A stretch of 64,000 nt of DNA from Enterocloster bolteae (lineage in GTDB: Bacteria; Bacillota; Clostridia; Lachnospirales; Lachnospiraceae): contig JAETNT010000001.1 of assembly GCA_021772025.1 (NCBI GenBank), positions 124,001 to 188,000 of the forward strand, read 5' to 3'. Under the pieces are notes generated by a model that saw nothing but the letters and a program-made list of their open reading frames with translations, did no database searches and was not told the origin of the DNA. The first letter of the stretch is position 1. Every line of letters begins with the position of its first letter. The position numbers and the translations under genes were made by a program. Shown here piece after piece: positions 1-8,529 of the stretch.

Positions 1-1
1 T

Positions 2-544
2 AATCGCCGGATTGTCCCGGAGGTGGGGATGACAACGGCTCAGTATATGAAGAAAGTGGCAGAGCAGTGTCTCCGGTTTGCCCGGGAACTGGGCAAAGAA
101 GGAGGAAACATTCTGTTTACCGGAAATACCGGTGTAGGTAAGACGTTTTTGACGAATTGCATTGCCAAAGAAGCTATGGATTCCTACTACTCTGTTTTAT
201 ATCTGTCTGCCAATGACCTGTTTGAGGTATTTTCAAAAAACCGTTTTGAATCCCATAGCGAGGAAGAAATTCGCGATACTTATCAATCCGTACTAGAGTG
301 CGATTTGCTGATTATTGACGACCTGGGAACAGAGGTCAATAACAGTTTTACATCTTCTCAGCTTTTTTATTGCATTAACGACAGGCTGGCAGGCAGTCGT
401 TCCACAATCATTTCCACCAATCTGTCTTTAAATATGCTGCGGGATAACTACACAGATCGGGTTACCTCACGGATTATCAGCGGTTACCAGATTATTCCTT
501 TATATGGAGAAGATTTACGCAGGAGAAAGCTCCTTGGGGGTTGA
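2..544 (+). CDS. dnaC: DnaC/IstB-type ATP-binding protein (helicase loader), 5'-partial
   Basis: AAA+ ATPase of the DnaC/DnaI/IstB family, which loads the replicative helicase DnaB onto DNA. The reading frame is open from base 2, so the true start lies before the window; about 180 C-terminal residues are present. Visible motifs are a Walker A loop (GNTGVGKTF) at about residues 42-50 of the visible part, a Walker B motif (LLIIDDLGTE), and a sensor-1 type stretch (STIISTNLS). The C-terminus (RRRKLLGG) is typical of the clostridial form. In clostridia this gene usually follows a DnaD-like replication protein, which would lie just outside the window. IstB of insertion sequences shares the fold, but no transposase is visible nearby. 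A GTG at 23 and an ATG at 29 are internal codons, not likely starts. Confidence 0.85.
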   Translation, partial: NRRIVPEVGMTTAQYMKKVAEQCLRFARELGKEGGNILFTGNTGVGKTFLTNCIAKEAMDSYYSVLYLSANDLFEVFSKNRFESHSEEEIRDTYQSVLECDLLIIDDLGTEVNNSFTSSQLFYCINDRLAGSRSTIISTNLSLNMLRDNYTDRVTSRIISGYQIIPLYGEDLRRRKLLGG

Positions 545-612
545 CTATTCTCTTAGGGAATGTTATAAATGAATTGCTTGTTATTATATGAACTTATAGT
601 TAAGCACCTCGC

Positions 613-635
613 AGCAAGCCGGCTTGCTCTTGTTT
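613..635 (+). terminator. Possible weak terminator after dnaC
   Basis: A perfect 16-base palindrome (AGCAAGCC followed by GGCTTGCT, 613-628) could form a 6-bp stem with a CCGG loop. It is followed by CTTGTTT, a poor U-tract. It lies between dnaC and the PRPP synthetase gene and may only be a weak terminator or a protein-binding palindrome. Confidence 0.3.
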
Positions 636-667
636 CGCTGCCATCGTGTGAATAAATGGAGGATGAA

Positions 668-1840
668 ATGCTGTACGAAGAGAAGATTATTGAGACAATT
701 CCGGTTGGACCGCTGGGGTTGATTCCTTTGAAAAGCTGTTCAAAGCTGGGGGAAAAAGTTGATAAATACCTAGTAGACTGGAGAAGGGAACGGGAAAGTG
801 AGCATAAGCACACCATTGCGTTTTCCGGTTATCAGAGGGACTCTTATATTATAGGGGCTCAGACCCCCAGATTCGGTTCCGGTGAGGGAAAGGGGACCCT
901 GGAAGCATCTGTCCGCGGAGATGATTTATATTTAATGGTAGATGTGTGCAACTACAGCCTTACGTATTCTCTGGGAGGGGAAACAAATCATATGTCTCCG
1001 GACGACCATTTTCAGGATTTAAAGCGTGTAATTGCCGCTGCTGCCGGAAAGGCGCGCAGGATTAATGTAATTATGCCGTTTCTCTATGAGAGCCGCCAGC
1101 ACAAGCGTTCTAGCAGAGAATCCCTGGACTGTGCCTTGGCTCTTCAGGAGCTGGCTCACATGGGAGTGGAGAACATTATTACCTTCGATGCTCATGACCC
1201 CAGAGTACAGAATGCGATTCCTTTTAGAGGTTTTGAAACCGTACAGCCTATTTATCAGTTTATCAAGCACCTGTTAAAGCACGAAACCAACCTGGAAATT
1301 GACAGTGATCATATGATGGTGATCAGTCCTGATGAGGGCGGAATGAACCGGGCGGTTTACTTTGCCAATGTTTTGGGCCTGGATATGGGAATGTTCTATA
1401 AGCGCAGAGATTATACCAAAATTGTAAATGGCCGAAACCCTATCGTTGCCCATGAATTCTTAGGGAGCAGCGTAAAGGGCAAAGATGTTTTAATTATCGA
1501 TGATATGATTTCCTCCGGCGAGAGTATGCTGGATGTTGCCAAAGAGTTAAAGAAGCGTGAAGCCAGAAAGGTGTTTATCTGCGCTACTTTTGGATTGTTT
1601 ACCAATGGCCTGGACAAGTTTGACGAGTATTATGAGAGGGGCCTGATTGACCGGATTCTTACCACTAACCTGGTATATCAGACAGAGGCTCTGCTTAATA
1701 AACCCTATTATATTGATGTAGACATGAGCAAGTATGTTGCATTAATTATTGACAATCTAAATCATGATTCATCATTAAGTGACCTGCTGAATCCTACCGG
1801 ACGAATTAATAAACTGCTGAATCAGTACAGAAGTAAATAA
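668..1840 (+). CDS. prs: Ribose-phosphate pyrophosphokinase (long clostridial form)
   Basis: Makes 5-phosphoribosyl-1-diphosphate (PRPP) from ribose 5-phosphate and ATP, feeding purine, pyrimidine, histidine and NAD synthesis. The start is placed at ATG 668 because GGAGG (658-662) stands five bases upstream; an in-frame ATG at 656 overlaps that site. The protein has about 390 residues, longer than the usual 310-320, as in many Lachnospiraceae. The tandem PRTase-fold halves are recognisable: FDAHDPRVQNAIP corresponds to the metal-binding DxH region, and VLIIDDMISSGESM is the PRPP-binding loop. The loop reads SSGES rather than the classical TAGT, a variation seen in this long subgroup. The gene stands alone between hairpins. 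Confidence 0.88.
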   Translation: MLYEEKIIETIPVGPLGLIPLKSCSKLGEKVDKYLVDWRRERESEHKHTIAFSGYQRDSYIIGAQTPRFGSGEGKGTLEASVRGDDLYLMVDVCNYSLTYSLGGETNHMSPDDHFQDLKRVIAAAAGKARRINVIMPFLYESRQHKRSSRESLDCALALQELAHMGVENIITFDAHDPRVQNAIPFRGFETVQPIYQFIKHLLKHETNLEIDSDHMMVISPDEGGMNRAVYFANVLGLDMGMFYKRRDYTKIVNGRNPIVAHEFLGSSVKGKDVLIIDDMISSGESMLDVAKELKKREARKVFICATFGLFTNGLDKFDEYYERGLIDRILTTNLVYQTEALLNKPYYIDVDMSKYVALIIDNLNHDSSLSDLLNPTGRINKLLNQYRSK

Positions 1841-1853
1841 ATATAAAATTAAG

Positions 1854-1887
1854 AAAGAAGGCTGCGGAATCAGGGGTCTTCTTTTTT
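1854..1887 (+). terminator. Possible rho-independent terminator of prs
   Basis: AAAGAAG (1854-1860) can pair with CTTCTTT (1878-1884) across a 17-base loop, and a run of six T ends at 1887. The stem is short and AT-rich, so termination is plausible but not strong. Confidence 0.4.
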
Positions 1888-1994
1888 GTGTGCGTTCAAC
1901 ATGGGTATAGTTTAAGTGATGAGAATACATAACGCACCCTGGCAGCGGGAAGTCAAAATCCAATAACTATAAAAAATTTTAAGAAAAGTTTAGG

Positions 1995-2023
1995 TTGTAG
2001 TTTCTGCGGATATTATATAAAAT
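1995..2023 (+). promoter_or_regulatory. Sigma-A promoter for the 826-residue membrane protein
   Basis: TTGTAG (1995-2000) and TAAAAT (2018-2023) are separated by 17 bases, about 60 bases before the chosen start at 2083. Confidence 0.55.
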
Positions 2024-2082
2024 AGATTTTAACAATTGCCTTGCAAAATATTTCCACACCCCACGAAGGAAGCCAAATAAAT

Positions 2083-4563
2083 ATGAAAAAATTTTTCCTC
2101 AGAACCATAATCCTTCTTTTGATATTTATATCAGCCGTAGCTGGATATTTTATATGGATAAGAAAACACAACCTGTCAGAGGGTAACCAGCGAGTCTATA
2201 CCGCCATTCAGGAAAGTACATTTCCGGTTATGTATATGGAAATGTACGGCGAAAAAATGAATTGCCTTCATGGCTATTCCCAAGATATGCGGGAGGCCGC
2301 TATGCGGGATACGCTGACAATTCTTCCTGAGGACAGAAGGCTCCCTATTCTTTTAGAAGGCTATGACGGAAGCATCACCGGCATTTACTATGAAATTCGG
2401 AGTATGGATTTAGATCGACTGGTGGAACGCACCCAGATAGAAACCTGGACAGAAACGGAAAACGGTATTCGGGCCCAGCTTCCCATTCAGAACCTTTTAA
2501 CCAAAGACCAGGAATACTTACTGAGCCTGTCGGTTACTACATCAGAAAACGGAACGATTGGTTATTATACCAGAATTAAATGGACCGATAATCCCAACAT
2601 CCAGGCCATGATAAATTTGGCAAAAACTTTTTCCAGTAAGACGTTTGACTATCAGGATGCTTCTCAGCTTACTATGTATCTGGAGCCTGATGCCACAGCA
2701 GACAACAGCAATCTGGGAAGAGTTACCATTAACTGCAGCTTTTCCCAGATAACTTGGGGAGGCCTGGACGTGGAGCCAGGAAGCCGTATAGAGGTTTCTT
2801 TGAAAGAACTGGACGGCATTATGGGGCAGATAGAGCTTCAGTATTTGGCAACTCATAAGACAGAGGACGGCCGGACGGAAACTTATGAGGTAACGGATGA
2901 CTTTACCTTAAAATGGAACGAACAGAGAATTTATATGATGGATTTTGACCGCCGGGTTAATGAGATATTTACTGGAAACCGGGACTGCCTTTCAGGGAAA
3001 AGGATTCTTCTCGGAATTACAGATGATGACAAGGTAAGCGCCAAGTCCAGCCCCAATGGAAACCAGATCGGATTTAGAACTAATCGGGATCTGTGGCTTT
3101 ACGATCAGGAAAACCGGGACCTGGTAAGTGTATTTTCTTTTCGAAGTCAAGAAAACAGTGCAAAAGTGGAGTATGATCAGCACGATATACGGATTTTACA
3201 GGTCTCCGACAATGGAGACGTGGATTTTTTAGTTTACGGATATATGAATCGAGGACGCCGGGAGGGGCAGATGGGAATTGGCTTATATCATTATTCTGAT
3301 GGCAGCAGTGCCCTGGAGGAAAAGTTCTTTGCACCCTTTATCACCACTTATGAAGATTTGAAGCTGGATTTGGATAGGTTGTGCTACCTGTCCCAGGGAG
3401 GAATGCTGTATTTAATGCAGGACCATGCAGTATACGGCATTGATTTAAACAGCAGTGAGTACATTATTCTCGCAGATTCCCTGGAAGAGGGGGCTTACGC
3501 AGTGAGCCGGGACGGACGCCATTTTGCCTGGCAGGATGGCCACAAGAAACATGAGGCGGTCTCTGTCAGCCTGATGAATTTGGAAACCGGTGTGAAACAG
3601 ACGATTTCCGCACCTGAGGGGGACTATATCCGAAGTCTTGGCTTTGTAGGCGGAGATTTTCTGTATGGTCTGGCCCGCCAAGGCAGCCGCTGGGTAATCA
3701 ATAATCGGTTGGAAGAAATCCCTATGTATGCCTTGGAAGTTTTTGGGGAAGATGCCCAGATACTGACCCGGTATGAAAAGGAAGGTTACTATATTTCCGG
3801 GGTATCGGTAGAGAACAGCCGGATCCATTTAAACCGCATTGTCCAGGAATCAGGAGATTCTTATACTGTGGTGGATAAGGACACGATTGTCTGTAATGCA
3901 GAGATAGAAAATACGGAATTAGAGGGGATTGGATGGTATGCCTCTTCGGATAAAGAAAAGGTCTATTTTGTTCAGCTGACCGTTGATATTAAGGCGAGTC
4001 AGGATGTAGACCTGTCAGGCCCAAGAAAGGTGTCCTACGACCAATCTCTAGATTTGGAGCTAACTGCCAATACGCCTTTTACCAGAATGACTTTTTACGC
4101 ATACGGCAATGGCCGGCTGATGGGAATTACCCAGGATTTTAAAACGGCGGTGGAGCTGGCCTATGAGGATATGGGACTGGTAACGGATGGGGATCAGAAT
4201 GTGTTATGGAACCGGGTAAACCGGGGAAATACGAAAAGTATACGGGATCCTCAAAATGCTGCCTATCGGATTATCCAAAATTTGAATAATTTTACTGAAA
4301 GCAAAGAATTCCCGGATGGAACGATTATATTAGATGCCAGGGGCTTGGCTATGAATCAGGTCCTGTATTTTGTGGATCAAGACTGCCCGGTGATCGCTTA
4401 CACCGGGGAAGGGAAATACCTTTTTATTTCCGGATTTGACCAATATAACGTAACCCTATATCAGCCGGAGACAGGAGAGTCCTGGAAAATGGGACTAAAT
4501 GACGCTTCGGCATACTTCCAAAATTTGCAAAATGACTTTGTCTGCGGCATTATCAGCCGATAA
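2083..4563 (+). CDS. Large membrane-anchored extracytoplasmic protein of unknown function
   Basis: I do not recognise a characterised family. The start is placed at ATG 2083, with GAAGGA at 2065-2070; an upstream in-frame TTG at 2041 would add 14 polar residues. The protein has about 826 residues with one N-terminal transmembrane segment (residues ~5-23, FFLRTIILLLIFISAVAGYF) followed by a positive patch and a long soluble part. It is therefore predicted to be anchored by its N-terminus and exposed outside the membrane. The soluble part is rich in beta-type segments. Its second half (roughly residues 300-820) has repeated short blocks such as LWLYDQEN, VYGIDLNSSEY and VTLYQPETGES, which resemble blades of a beta-propeller. 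No catalytic motif was seen. It precedes murA but has its own promoter and a second promoter separates it from murA, so co-function in cell-wall synthesis is only a guess. Confidence 0.7.
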   Translation: MKKFFLRTIILLLIFISAVAGYFIWIRKHNLSEGNQRVYTAIQESTFPVMYMEMYGEKMNCLHGYSQDMREAAMRDTLTILPEDRRLPILLEGYDGSITGIYYEIRSMDLDRLVERTQIETWTETENGIRAQLPIQNLLTKDQEYLLSLSVTTSENGTIGYYTRIKWTDNPNIQAMINLAKTFSSKTFDYQDASQLTMYLEPDATADNSNLGRVTINCSFSQITWGGLDVEPGSRIEVSLKELDGIMGQIELQYLATHKTEDGRTETYEVTDDFTLKWNEQRIYMMDFDRRVNEIFTGNRDCLSGKRILLGITDDDKVSAKSSPNGNQIGFRTNRDLWLYDQENRDLVSVFSFRSQENSAKVEYDQHDIRILQVSDNGDVDFLVYGYMNRGRREGQMGIGLYHYSDGSSALEEKFFAPFITTYEDLKLDLDRLCYLSQGGMLYLMQDHAVYGIDLNSSEYIILADSLEEGAYAVSRDGRHFAWQDGHKKHEAVSVSLMNLETGVKQTISAPEGDYIRSLGFVGGDFLYGLARQGSRWVINNRLEEIPMYALEVFGEDAQILTRYEKEGYYISGVSVENSRIHLNRIVQESGDSYTVVDKDTIVCNAEIENTELEGIGWYASSDKEKVYFVQLTVDIKASQDVDLSGPRKVSYDQSLDLELTANTPFTRMTFYAYGNGRLMGITQDFKTAVELAYEDMGLVTDGDQNVLWNRVNRGNTKSIRDPQNAAYRIIQNLNNFTESKEFPDGTIILDARGLAMNQVLYFVDQDCPVIAYTGEGKYLFISGFDQYNVTLYQPETGESWKMGLNDASAYFQNLQNDFVCGIISR

Positions 4564-4601
4564 ATTTTTATGTGCCGGAGACAGGCTTTCATAAGATTTT
4601 C

Positions 4602-4629
4602 TTTACAAGTCAAATTTTTGTGATATAAT
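4602..4629 (+). promoter_or_regulatory. Sigma-A promoter of murA
   Basis: TTTACA (4602-4607) and TATAAT (4624-4629) are separated by 16 bases, about 92 bases before the murA start. Confidence 0.7.
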
Positions 4630-4720
4630 TTATAATGCAAAATTGTAATATTAATAAATTTGCAATAAAATCTTTCGCTTTGTAATAAATGGGAACGATG
4701 AAGGGGTTAGGAGAGTTAGG

Positions 4721-6013
4721 ATGGAACAGTATATCATAAAGGGCGGTAATCCTCTTGTAGGTGAAGTTACTATTGGAGGAGCAAAAAACGCTGCTTTAGG
4801 AATTCTGACCGCGGCAATCATGACTGACGACGACGTACTGATAGAGAATCTTCCGGATGTCCGTGACATAAATGTCATGCTGGAGGCAATTGAAGAGATT
4901 GGAGCGACAGTAAAACGCATTGACCGTCATACGGTAAAGATCAATGCGTCAAGTATTCACGAAATTTCTGTAGACGATGAGTATATCCGGAAAATCCGGG
5001 CTTCTTATTATTTTATAGGAGCATTGCTTGGCAAATACCGCAGCGCCCAGGTGCCTTTGCCGGGGGGCTGTAATATTGGAAGCCGTCCCATTGACCAGCA
5101 TTTGAAGGGTTTTCGAGCGTTGGGAGCCGATGTAAAAATTGAATGCGGCGCTGTCCAGGTTCACGCCGGTAATTTGACAGGCAGCCACATCTATCTGGAT
5201 GTGGTTTCTGTGGGAGCCACTATTAACATTATGATGGCAGCGGCTCTGGCAGAGGGAATGACCATTTTAGAGAATGTGGCCAAGGAGCCCCATGTAGTTG
5301 ATGTGGCTAATTTTTTAAACAGCATGGGCGCCAATATTAAAGGCGCCGGTACGGACACGATTCGTATTCGAGGAGTGAGACGGCTTCATGGCACGGAATA
5401 TTCCATTATTCCGGATCAGATTGAGGCAGGAACTTTTATGTGCGCCGCCGCGGTTACACGGGGGGATATTATGATAAAAAATGTAATCCCCAAGCATCTG
5501 GAGGCCATCACGGCTAAGCTTTTAGAGGCTGGCTGTGAGGTTTCCGAGTTTGACGATGCTATCCGCGTGGTAGGGAAGCCGATTCAGCGCCATACAGATA
5601 TTAAGACCCTTCCTTATCCTGGATTTCCCACGGATATGCAGCCGCAGATGGCAGTGGTTCTGGCTTTGGCAGAGGGAACCAGCATGGTGACGGAAAGTAT
5701 TTTTGAGAATCGTTTTAAATATGTGGATGAGCTGGCCCGTATGGGAGGCAACATTAAGGTAGAGGGCAGTGTGGCAGTTATCGATGGAGTAAAACGGTTT
5801 ACAGGGGCTCATGTAAATGCTCCGGATCTCAGGGCAGGCGCTGCTCTGGTGTTAGCGGGATTGGCAGCTCAGGGAACAACGGAGATAGATGAGATCGGTT
5901 ATATTCAGAGAGGTTATGAGAAATTTGAGATAAAACTTCAGGGGTTGGGGGCGGAGATAAAGAAAATCAGCTCCGAAAATGAAGCCCGAAAATTCCGTTT
6001 AAAAATAGTCTGA
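4721..6013 (+). CDS. murA: UDP-N-acetylglucosamine 1-carboxyvinyltransferase MurA
   Basis: Catalyses the first committed step of peptidoglycan synthesis in the cytoplasm, transferring enolpyruvate from PEP to UDP-GlcNAc. The 430-residue length is standard. Lys22-Asn23 (GGAKNAAL) are the conserved substrate-binding residues, and Cys117 in PGGCNIGSRP is the catalytic cysteine that fosfomycin attacks; a cysteine here predicts the fosfomycin-sensitive form. The RBS is AGGAG shortly before ATG 4721. Firmicutes often carry two MurA paralogs; which one this is cannot be decided here. It is followed directly by the promoter and riboswitch of metK, so it is probably monocistronic or reads weakly into that leader. 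Confidence 0.95.
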   Translation: MEQYIIKGGNPLVGEVTIGGAKNAALGILTAAIMTDDDVLIENLPDVRDINVMLEAIEEIGATVKRIDRHTVKINASSIHEISVDDEYIRKIRASYYFIGALLGKYRSAQVPLPGGCNIGSRPIDQHLKGFRALGADVKIECGAVQVHAGNLTGSHIYLDVVSVGATINIMMAAALAEGMTILENVAKEPHVVDVANFLNSMGANIKGAGTDTIRIRGVRRLHGTEYSIIPDQIEAGTFMCAAAVTRGDIMIKNVIPKHLEAITAKLLEAGCEVSEFDDAIRVVGKPIQRHTDIKTLPYPGFPTDMQPQMAVVLALAEGTSMVTESIFENRFKYVDELARMGGNIKVEGSVAVIDGVKRFTGAHVNAPDLRAGAALVLAGLAAQGTTEIDEIGYIQRGYEKFEIKLQGLGAEIKKISSENEARKFRLKIV

Positions 6014-6016
6014 TAC

Positions 6017-6045
6017 TTGACAGTAAAGAGAAAATGCTGTATAGT
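6017..6045 (+). promoter_or_regulatory. Sigma-A promoter of the metK leader
   Basis: TTGACA (6017-6022) and TATAGT (6040-6045) are separated by 17 bases and begin just after the murA stop. The predicted transcript starts near 6052, about 30 bases before the riboswitch. Confidence 0.8.
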
Positions 6046-6077
6046 AAAATTGTTTCATAATTGAAAAGTTCGTAAAT

Positions 6078-6227
6078 ATCCCTTATTCAGAGTGATGGAG
6101 GTATAAAGGACCTGTGAAGTCACGGCAACCCCGGTTGTGCGCCTTAAGCGCCAGGGCCGGAAGGTGCCAGCCTGAGCGAGGAGCTGACGGTTTTATAAAA
6201 CTGCAGCTGGTCGAGCAATAAGAGGAT
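6078..6227 (+). ncRNA. SAM-I riboswitch (S-box leader) controlling metK
   Basis: S-adenosylmethionine-binding aptamer. Recognised by the ordered S-box elements: GATGGAGG, the CGGCAACCCC segment, GGTGCCAGCCTGAGCGAG, and a closing P1 helix. P1 is formed by ATCCCTTATT (6078-6087) and AATAAGAGGAT (6217-6227) with one bulged A. The 3' arm of P1 includes GGAT (6224-6227), which can instead take part in an antiterminator in which GGATTTGAT (6224-6232) pairs with ATCAAGTCC (6242-6250). That pairing would destroy the terminator at 6245-6273. When SAM is bound P1 holds and the terminator forms, so metK is switched off by its own product. The pairing is read by eye; the mechanism is well known for the family. 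Confidence 0.93.
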
Positions 6228-6244
6228 TTGATGATAACAATATC

Positions 6245-6273
6245 AAGTCCGCATTGCTGCGGACTTTTCTTTT
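6245..6273 (+). terminator. Riboswitch-controlled intrinsic terminator
   Basis: AAGTCCGCA (6245-6253), loop TTGC and TGCGGACTT (6258-6266) form a perfect 9-bp stem followed by a T-rich tract. Its 5' arm is shared with the antiterminator. Confidence 0.92.
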
Positions 6274-6345
6274 ATACAAATATCCGGAAAGGCGTACAAG
6301 CGCTGTAAATTGCCGGCAAACTCTATTTTACATAAGGAGGATAAT

Positions 6346-7533
6346 ATGGAAAGACGCTTATTTACTTCAGAATCTGTAACCGAAGGACATCCGGACAAAA
6401 TGTGCGATGCCATCTCAGATGCCGTTTTAGATGCTCTTGTGAAGCAGGATCCCATGAGCCGAGTTGCCTGTGAGACTGCTATTACCACCGGGCTGGTTCT
6501 GGTAATGGGAGAAATTACTACCAAAGCATATGTGGATATTCAGAAGCTGGTTCGGGAAACGATTCGGGAGATTGGTTATGACCGTGCTAAATATGGCTTT
6601 GACTGCGATACCTGCGGTGTTATTACAGCTATTGATGAGCAGTCTGCGGACATTGCCTTGGGTGTGGATAAAGCATTAGAGGCTAAGGAAAAAACCATGT
6701 CGGACAGCGAGATCGATGCTATCGGCGCCGGAGATCAGGGCATGATGTTCGGTTATGCAACCAACGAAACAGAGGAGTATATGCCTTACCCCATTGCTTT
6801 GGCCCATAAACTGACACGGCAGCTGACCAAAGTAAGAAAAGACGGAACCTTAAAATACCTGCGTCCTGATGGGAAAAGTCAGGTAACCGTAGAGTACGAT
6901 GAAACAGGTAAGCCGGTTCGGCTGGACGCAGTAGTCCTTTCAACCCAGCATGATGAGGCGGTAACGCAGGAACAGATTCATGCAGATGTAAAAAAGTATA
7001 TATTTGATGCGGTTCTGCCAAAGGAAATGATAGACGACAGGACGAAGTTTTTTATCAATCCTACCGGCCGTTTTGTTATTGGCGGACCTCATGGCGACAG
7101 CGGTGTAACCGGCCGTAAGATTATTGTAGATACTTACGGCGGATATGCCCGTCACGGCGGCGGCGCTTTTTCAGGGAAAGACTGCACCAAGGTAGATCGT
7201 TCCGCAGCCTATGCCGCCCGGTACGTTGCCAAGAATATTGTGGCCGCAGGATTGGCGGATAAGTGTGAGATTCAGCTTTCTTACGCCATTGGCGTGGCTC
7301 ATCCTACCTCTGTTATGGTAGATACTTTTGGAACCGGAAAGGTAAGCGATGAGAAACTGGTTGACATTATAAGAGAAAACTTTGATTTGCGTCCTGCCGG
7401 TATTATCAAGATGCTGGATCTGCGCCGTCCTATTTACAAGCAGACAGCCGCCTACGGACACTTTGGCAGAAACGATCTGGATCTTCCTTGGGAGAAGCTG
7501 GACAGAATCGAAACTTTAAAGAACTATTTGTAA
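6346..7533 (+). CDS. metK: S-adenosylmethionine synthetase
   Basis: Makes S-adenosylmethionine from methionine and ATP in the cytoplasm. The start is ATG 6346, preceded by AAGGAGG (6334-6340); an in-frame ATG at 6310 has no ribosome binding site. The 395-residue length is standard. Signature motifs are GHPDK near the N-terminus, the methionine/ATP loop [11 protein letters not shown], and the glycine-rich phosphate loop [16 protein letters not shown], where the usual PTKVDRS has Cys instead of Pro. It is regulated by the SAM-I riboswitch just upstream, so synthesis should be repressed by SAM. Confidence 0.97.
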   Translation: MERRLFTSESVTEGHPDKMCDAISDAVLDALVKQDPMSRVACETAITTGLVLVMGEITTKAYVDIQKLVRETIREIGYDRAKYGFDCDTCGVITAIDEQSADIALGVDKALEAKEKTMSDSEIDAIGAGDQGMMFGYATNETEEYMPYPIALAHKLTRQLTKVRKDGTLKYLRPDGKSQVTVEYDETGKPVRLDAVVLSTQHDEAVTQEQIHADVKKYIFDAVLPKEMIDDRTKFFINPTGRFVIGGPHGDSGVTGRKIIVDTYGGYARHGGGAFSGKDCTKVDRSAAYAARYVAKNIVAAGLADKCEIQLSYAIGVAHPTSVMVDTFGTGKVSDEKLVDIIRENFDLRPAGIIKMLDLRRPIYKQTAAYGHFGRNDLDLPWEKLDRIETLKNYL

Positions 7534-7542
7534 GGATTAAAA

Positions 7543-7597
7543 GACAGGAAAGGCCGGGGCTGCGGCAAGGTAAAAGCAATAGCCCCGGCTTCCTGTC
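7543..7597 (+). terminator. Strong hairpin after metK (terminator without a good U-tract)
   Basis: GACAGGAAAGGCCGGGGCT (7543-7561) pairs with AGCCCCGGCTTCCTGTC (7581-7597) except for a two-base bulge. The following bases (ATCAGAGG) are not T-rich, so it may act as an inefficient terminator or an RNA-stabilising structure between metK and the next gene. Confidence 0.55.
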
Positions 7598-7630
7598 ATC
7601 AGAGGGAAACGCAGTGGGGTGATTGAAAAG

Positions 7631-8218
7631 ATGTCAGACGAAATTGTTTTACAAACATCAGACTCCTGCATTGCCGTAACTATTATCCGCTCTGCCAGGA
7701 AGACCATAGGACTGGAAGTAGGGCTTTCCGGGAAAGTGGTGCTTCGTGCTCCAAAAAGAGCTCCCTACAGGATGCTTCAGTCTTTCTTGGAAGAACGAAA
7801 GGAATGGATTATAGAAAAGCATCAGCTCATGGAACAGATCCGCAGGGAAGAAACACAAAGGGAACCAAAAGACTATGAGCTGGATTCGGAAAAGAAAAAC
7901 GCTTACCGCTGCCAGGCGGGGAAAATTCTTGCGGTCCGGGCTGCTTATTATGCAGAGCAGATGGGAGTGGACTATGGCTGCATTACAGTCAAAGAGACCA
8001 AAACCCGCTGGGGAAGCTGCAGTGCAAAAGGTAATTTAAATTTTCATTGGAAACTGATCCTGATGCCGCAGGAAATCCTGGATTACGTAGTGGTACATGA
8101 GCTGGCGCACCGAAAAGAGATGAACCATTCAGAACGCTTCTGGAAAATTGTGGAAAGTATTTTGCCTGACTACAGAGAAAGAAGAAAGTGGCTTAGGGAA
8201 AACGGACGGAAGGTTTAA
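7631..8218 (+). CDS. YgjP-like zinc metallopeptidase (DUF45 family)
   Basis: Predicted zinc-dependent metallopeptidase of the YgjP/DUF45 (M48-like) family, cytoplasmic and with no membrane segment. The zinc site is clear: VVVHELAHRKEMNHSERFW contains the HExxH motif (His-Glu-Leu-Ala-His) and a downstream His of the family pattern HxxxFW. The upstream family motif TRWGSCSAKGNLNFHW is also present. I place the start at ATG 7631, with GGGGTGA (7616-7622) eight bases upstream; a GTG at 7619 inside that sequence is the alternative. About 195 residues. Substrates are unknown for the family. It lies between the metK hairpin and the promoter of the dipeptide transporter, so it may depend on metK read-through. 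Confidence 0.88.
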   Translation: MSDEIVLQTSDSCIAVTIIRSARKTIGLEVGLSGKVVLRAPKRAPYRMLQSFLEERKEWIIEKHQLMEQIRREETQREPKDYELDSEKKNAYRCQAGKILAVRAAYYAEQMGVDYGCITVKETKTRWGSCSAKGNLNFHWKLILMPQEILDYVVVHELAHRKEMNHSERFWKIVESILPDYRERRKWLRENGRKV

Positions 8219-8263
8219 TGCAGATGGCGTTGGCGGGTTTTTCCTGGGCGTATAAATGTCTTC

Positions 8264-8292
8264 TTGACAAAGAATGTCCTCGGTAGTATAAT
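8264..8292 (+). promoter_or_regulatory. Consensus sigma-A promoter of the oligopeptide transporter leader
   Basis: A perfect TTGACA (8264-8269), a 17-base spacer and a perfect TATAAT (8287-8292). The predicted transcript starts near 8299-8300, some 230 bases before the first coding region. Confidence 0.85.
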
Positions 8293-8294
8293 AA

Positions 8295-8453
8295 CCCCCG
8301 GATATTTATACAAGACTTATAGTCTCAACGGACAAAGGTACACGGGACCCTTTATTCGCTGGGGAAAGATTATAGGGTATTATAGAGCGATGGGATTCGG
8401 AGATATTCAAGGGTGAATACGGGGCCTTGGTCTATTTTCGAATTTTTTTATTT
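8295..8453 (+). ncRNA. Candidate structured leader RNA or small RNA, family not recognised
   Basis: This accounts for most of the gene-free stretch 8219-8529. Several helices can be drawn: AGACT/AGTCT (8314-8326), GACAAAGG (8331-8338) with CCTTGGTC (8425-8432, one mismatch), TCGCT (8356-8360) with AGCGA (8386-8390), and TATTC (8404-8408) with GAATA (8415-8419). The extreme 5' end offers a competing pairing: CCCCG plus TATT (8296-8306, GA bulged) with AATACGGGG (8416-8424). A T-rich stretch follows at 8433-8453, so the outer helix could act as a terminator. I could not match it to a T-box, lysine, glycine, ykkC, c-di-GMP or c-di-AMP consensus from memory. It may be a cis-regulatory leader or a free-standing small RNA. 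Confidence 0.45.
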
Positions 8454-8529
8454 CCGCGGGAACCCTTGTGTTAATTCACTCTTTTAGAGTAAATTATAAA
8501 GTATTTTATATAAGAAAGGGAGAAAACAA

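Noticed and set aside
2-544. IstB of an insertion sequence
   Set aside because: The AAA+ domain would fit IstB, but no IstA transposase or terminal repeats are visible; DnaC helicase loader is the simpler call.
8295-8453. T-box, lysine or guanidine riboswitch
   Set aside because: None of the conserved cores that I know (for example the T-box GGUGG motif) is present, so I left the family open.
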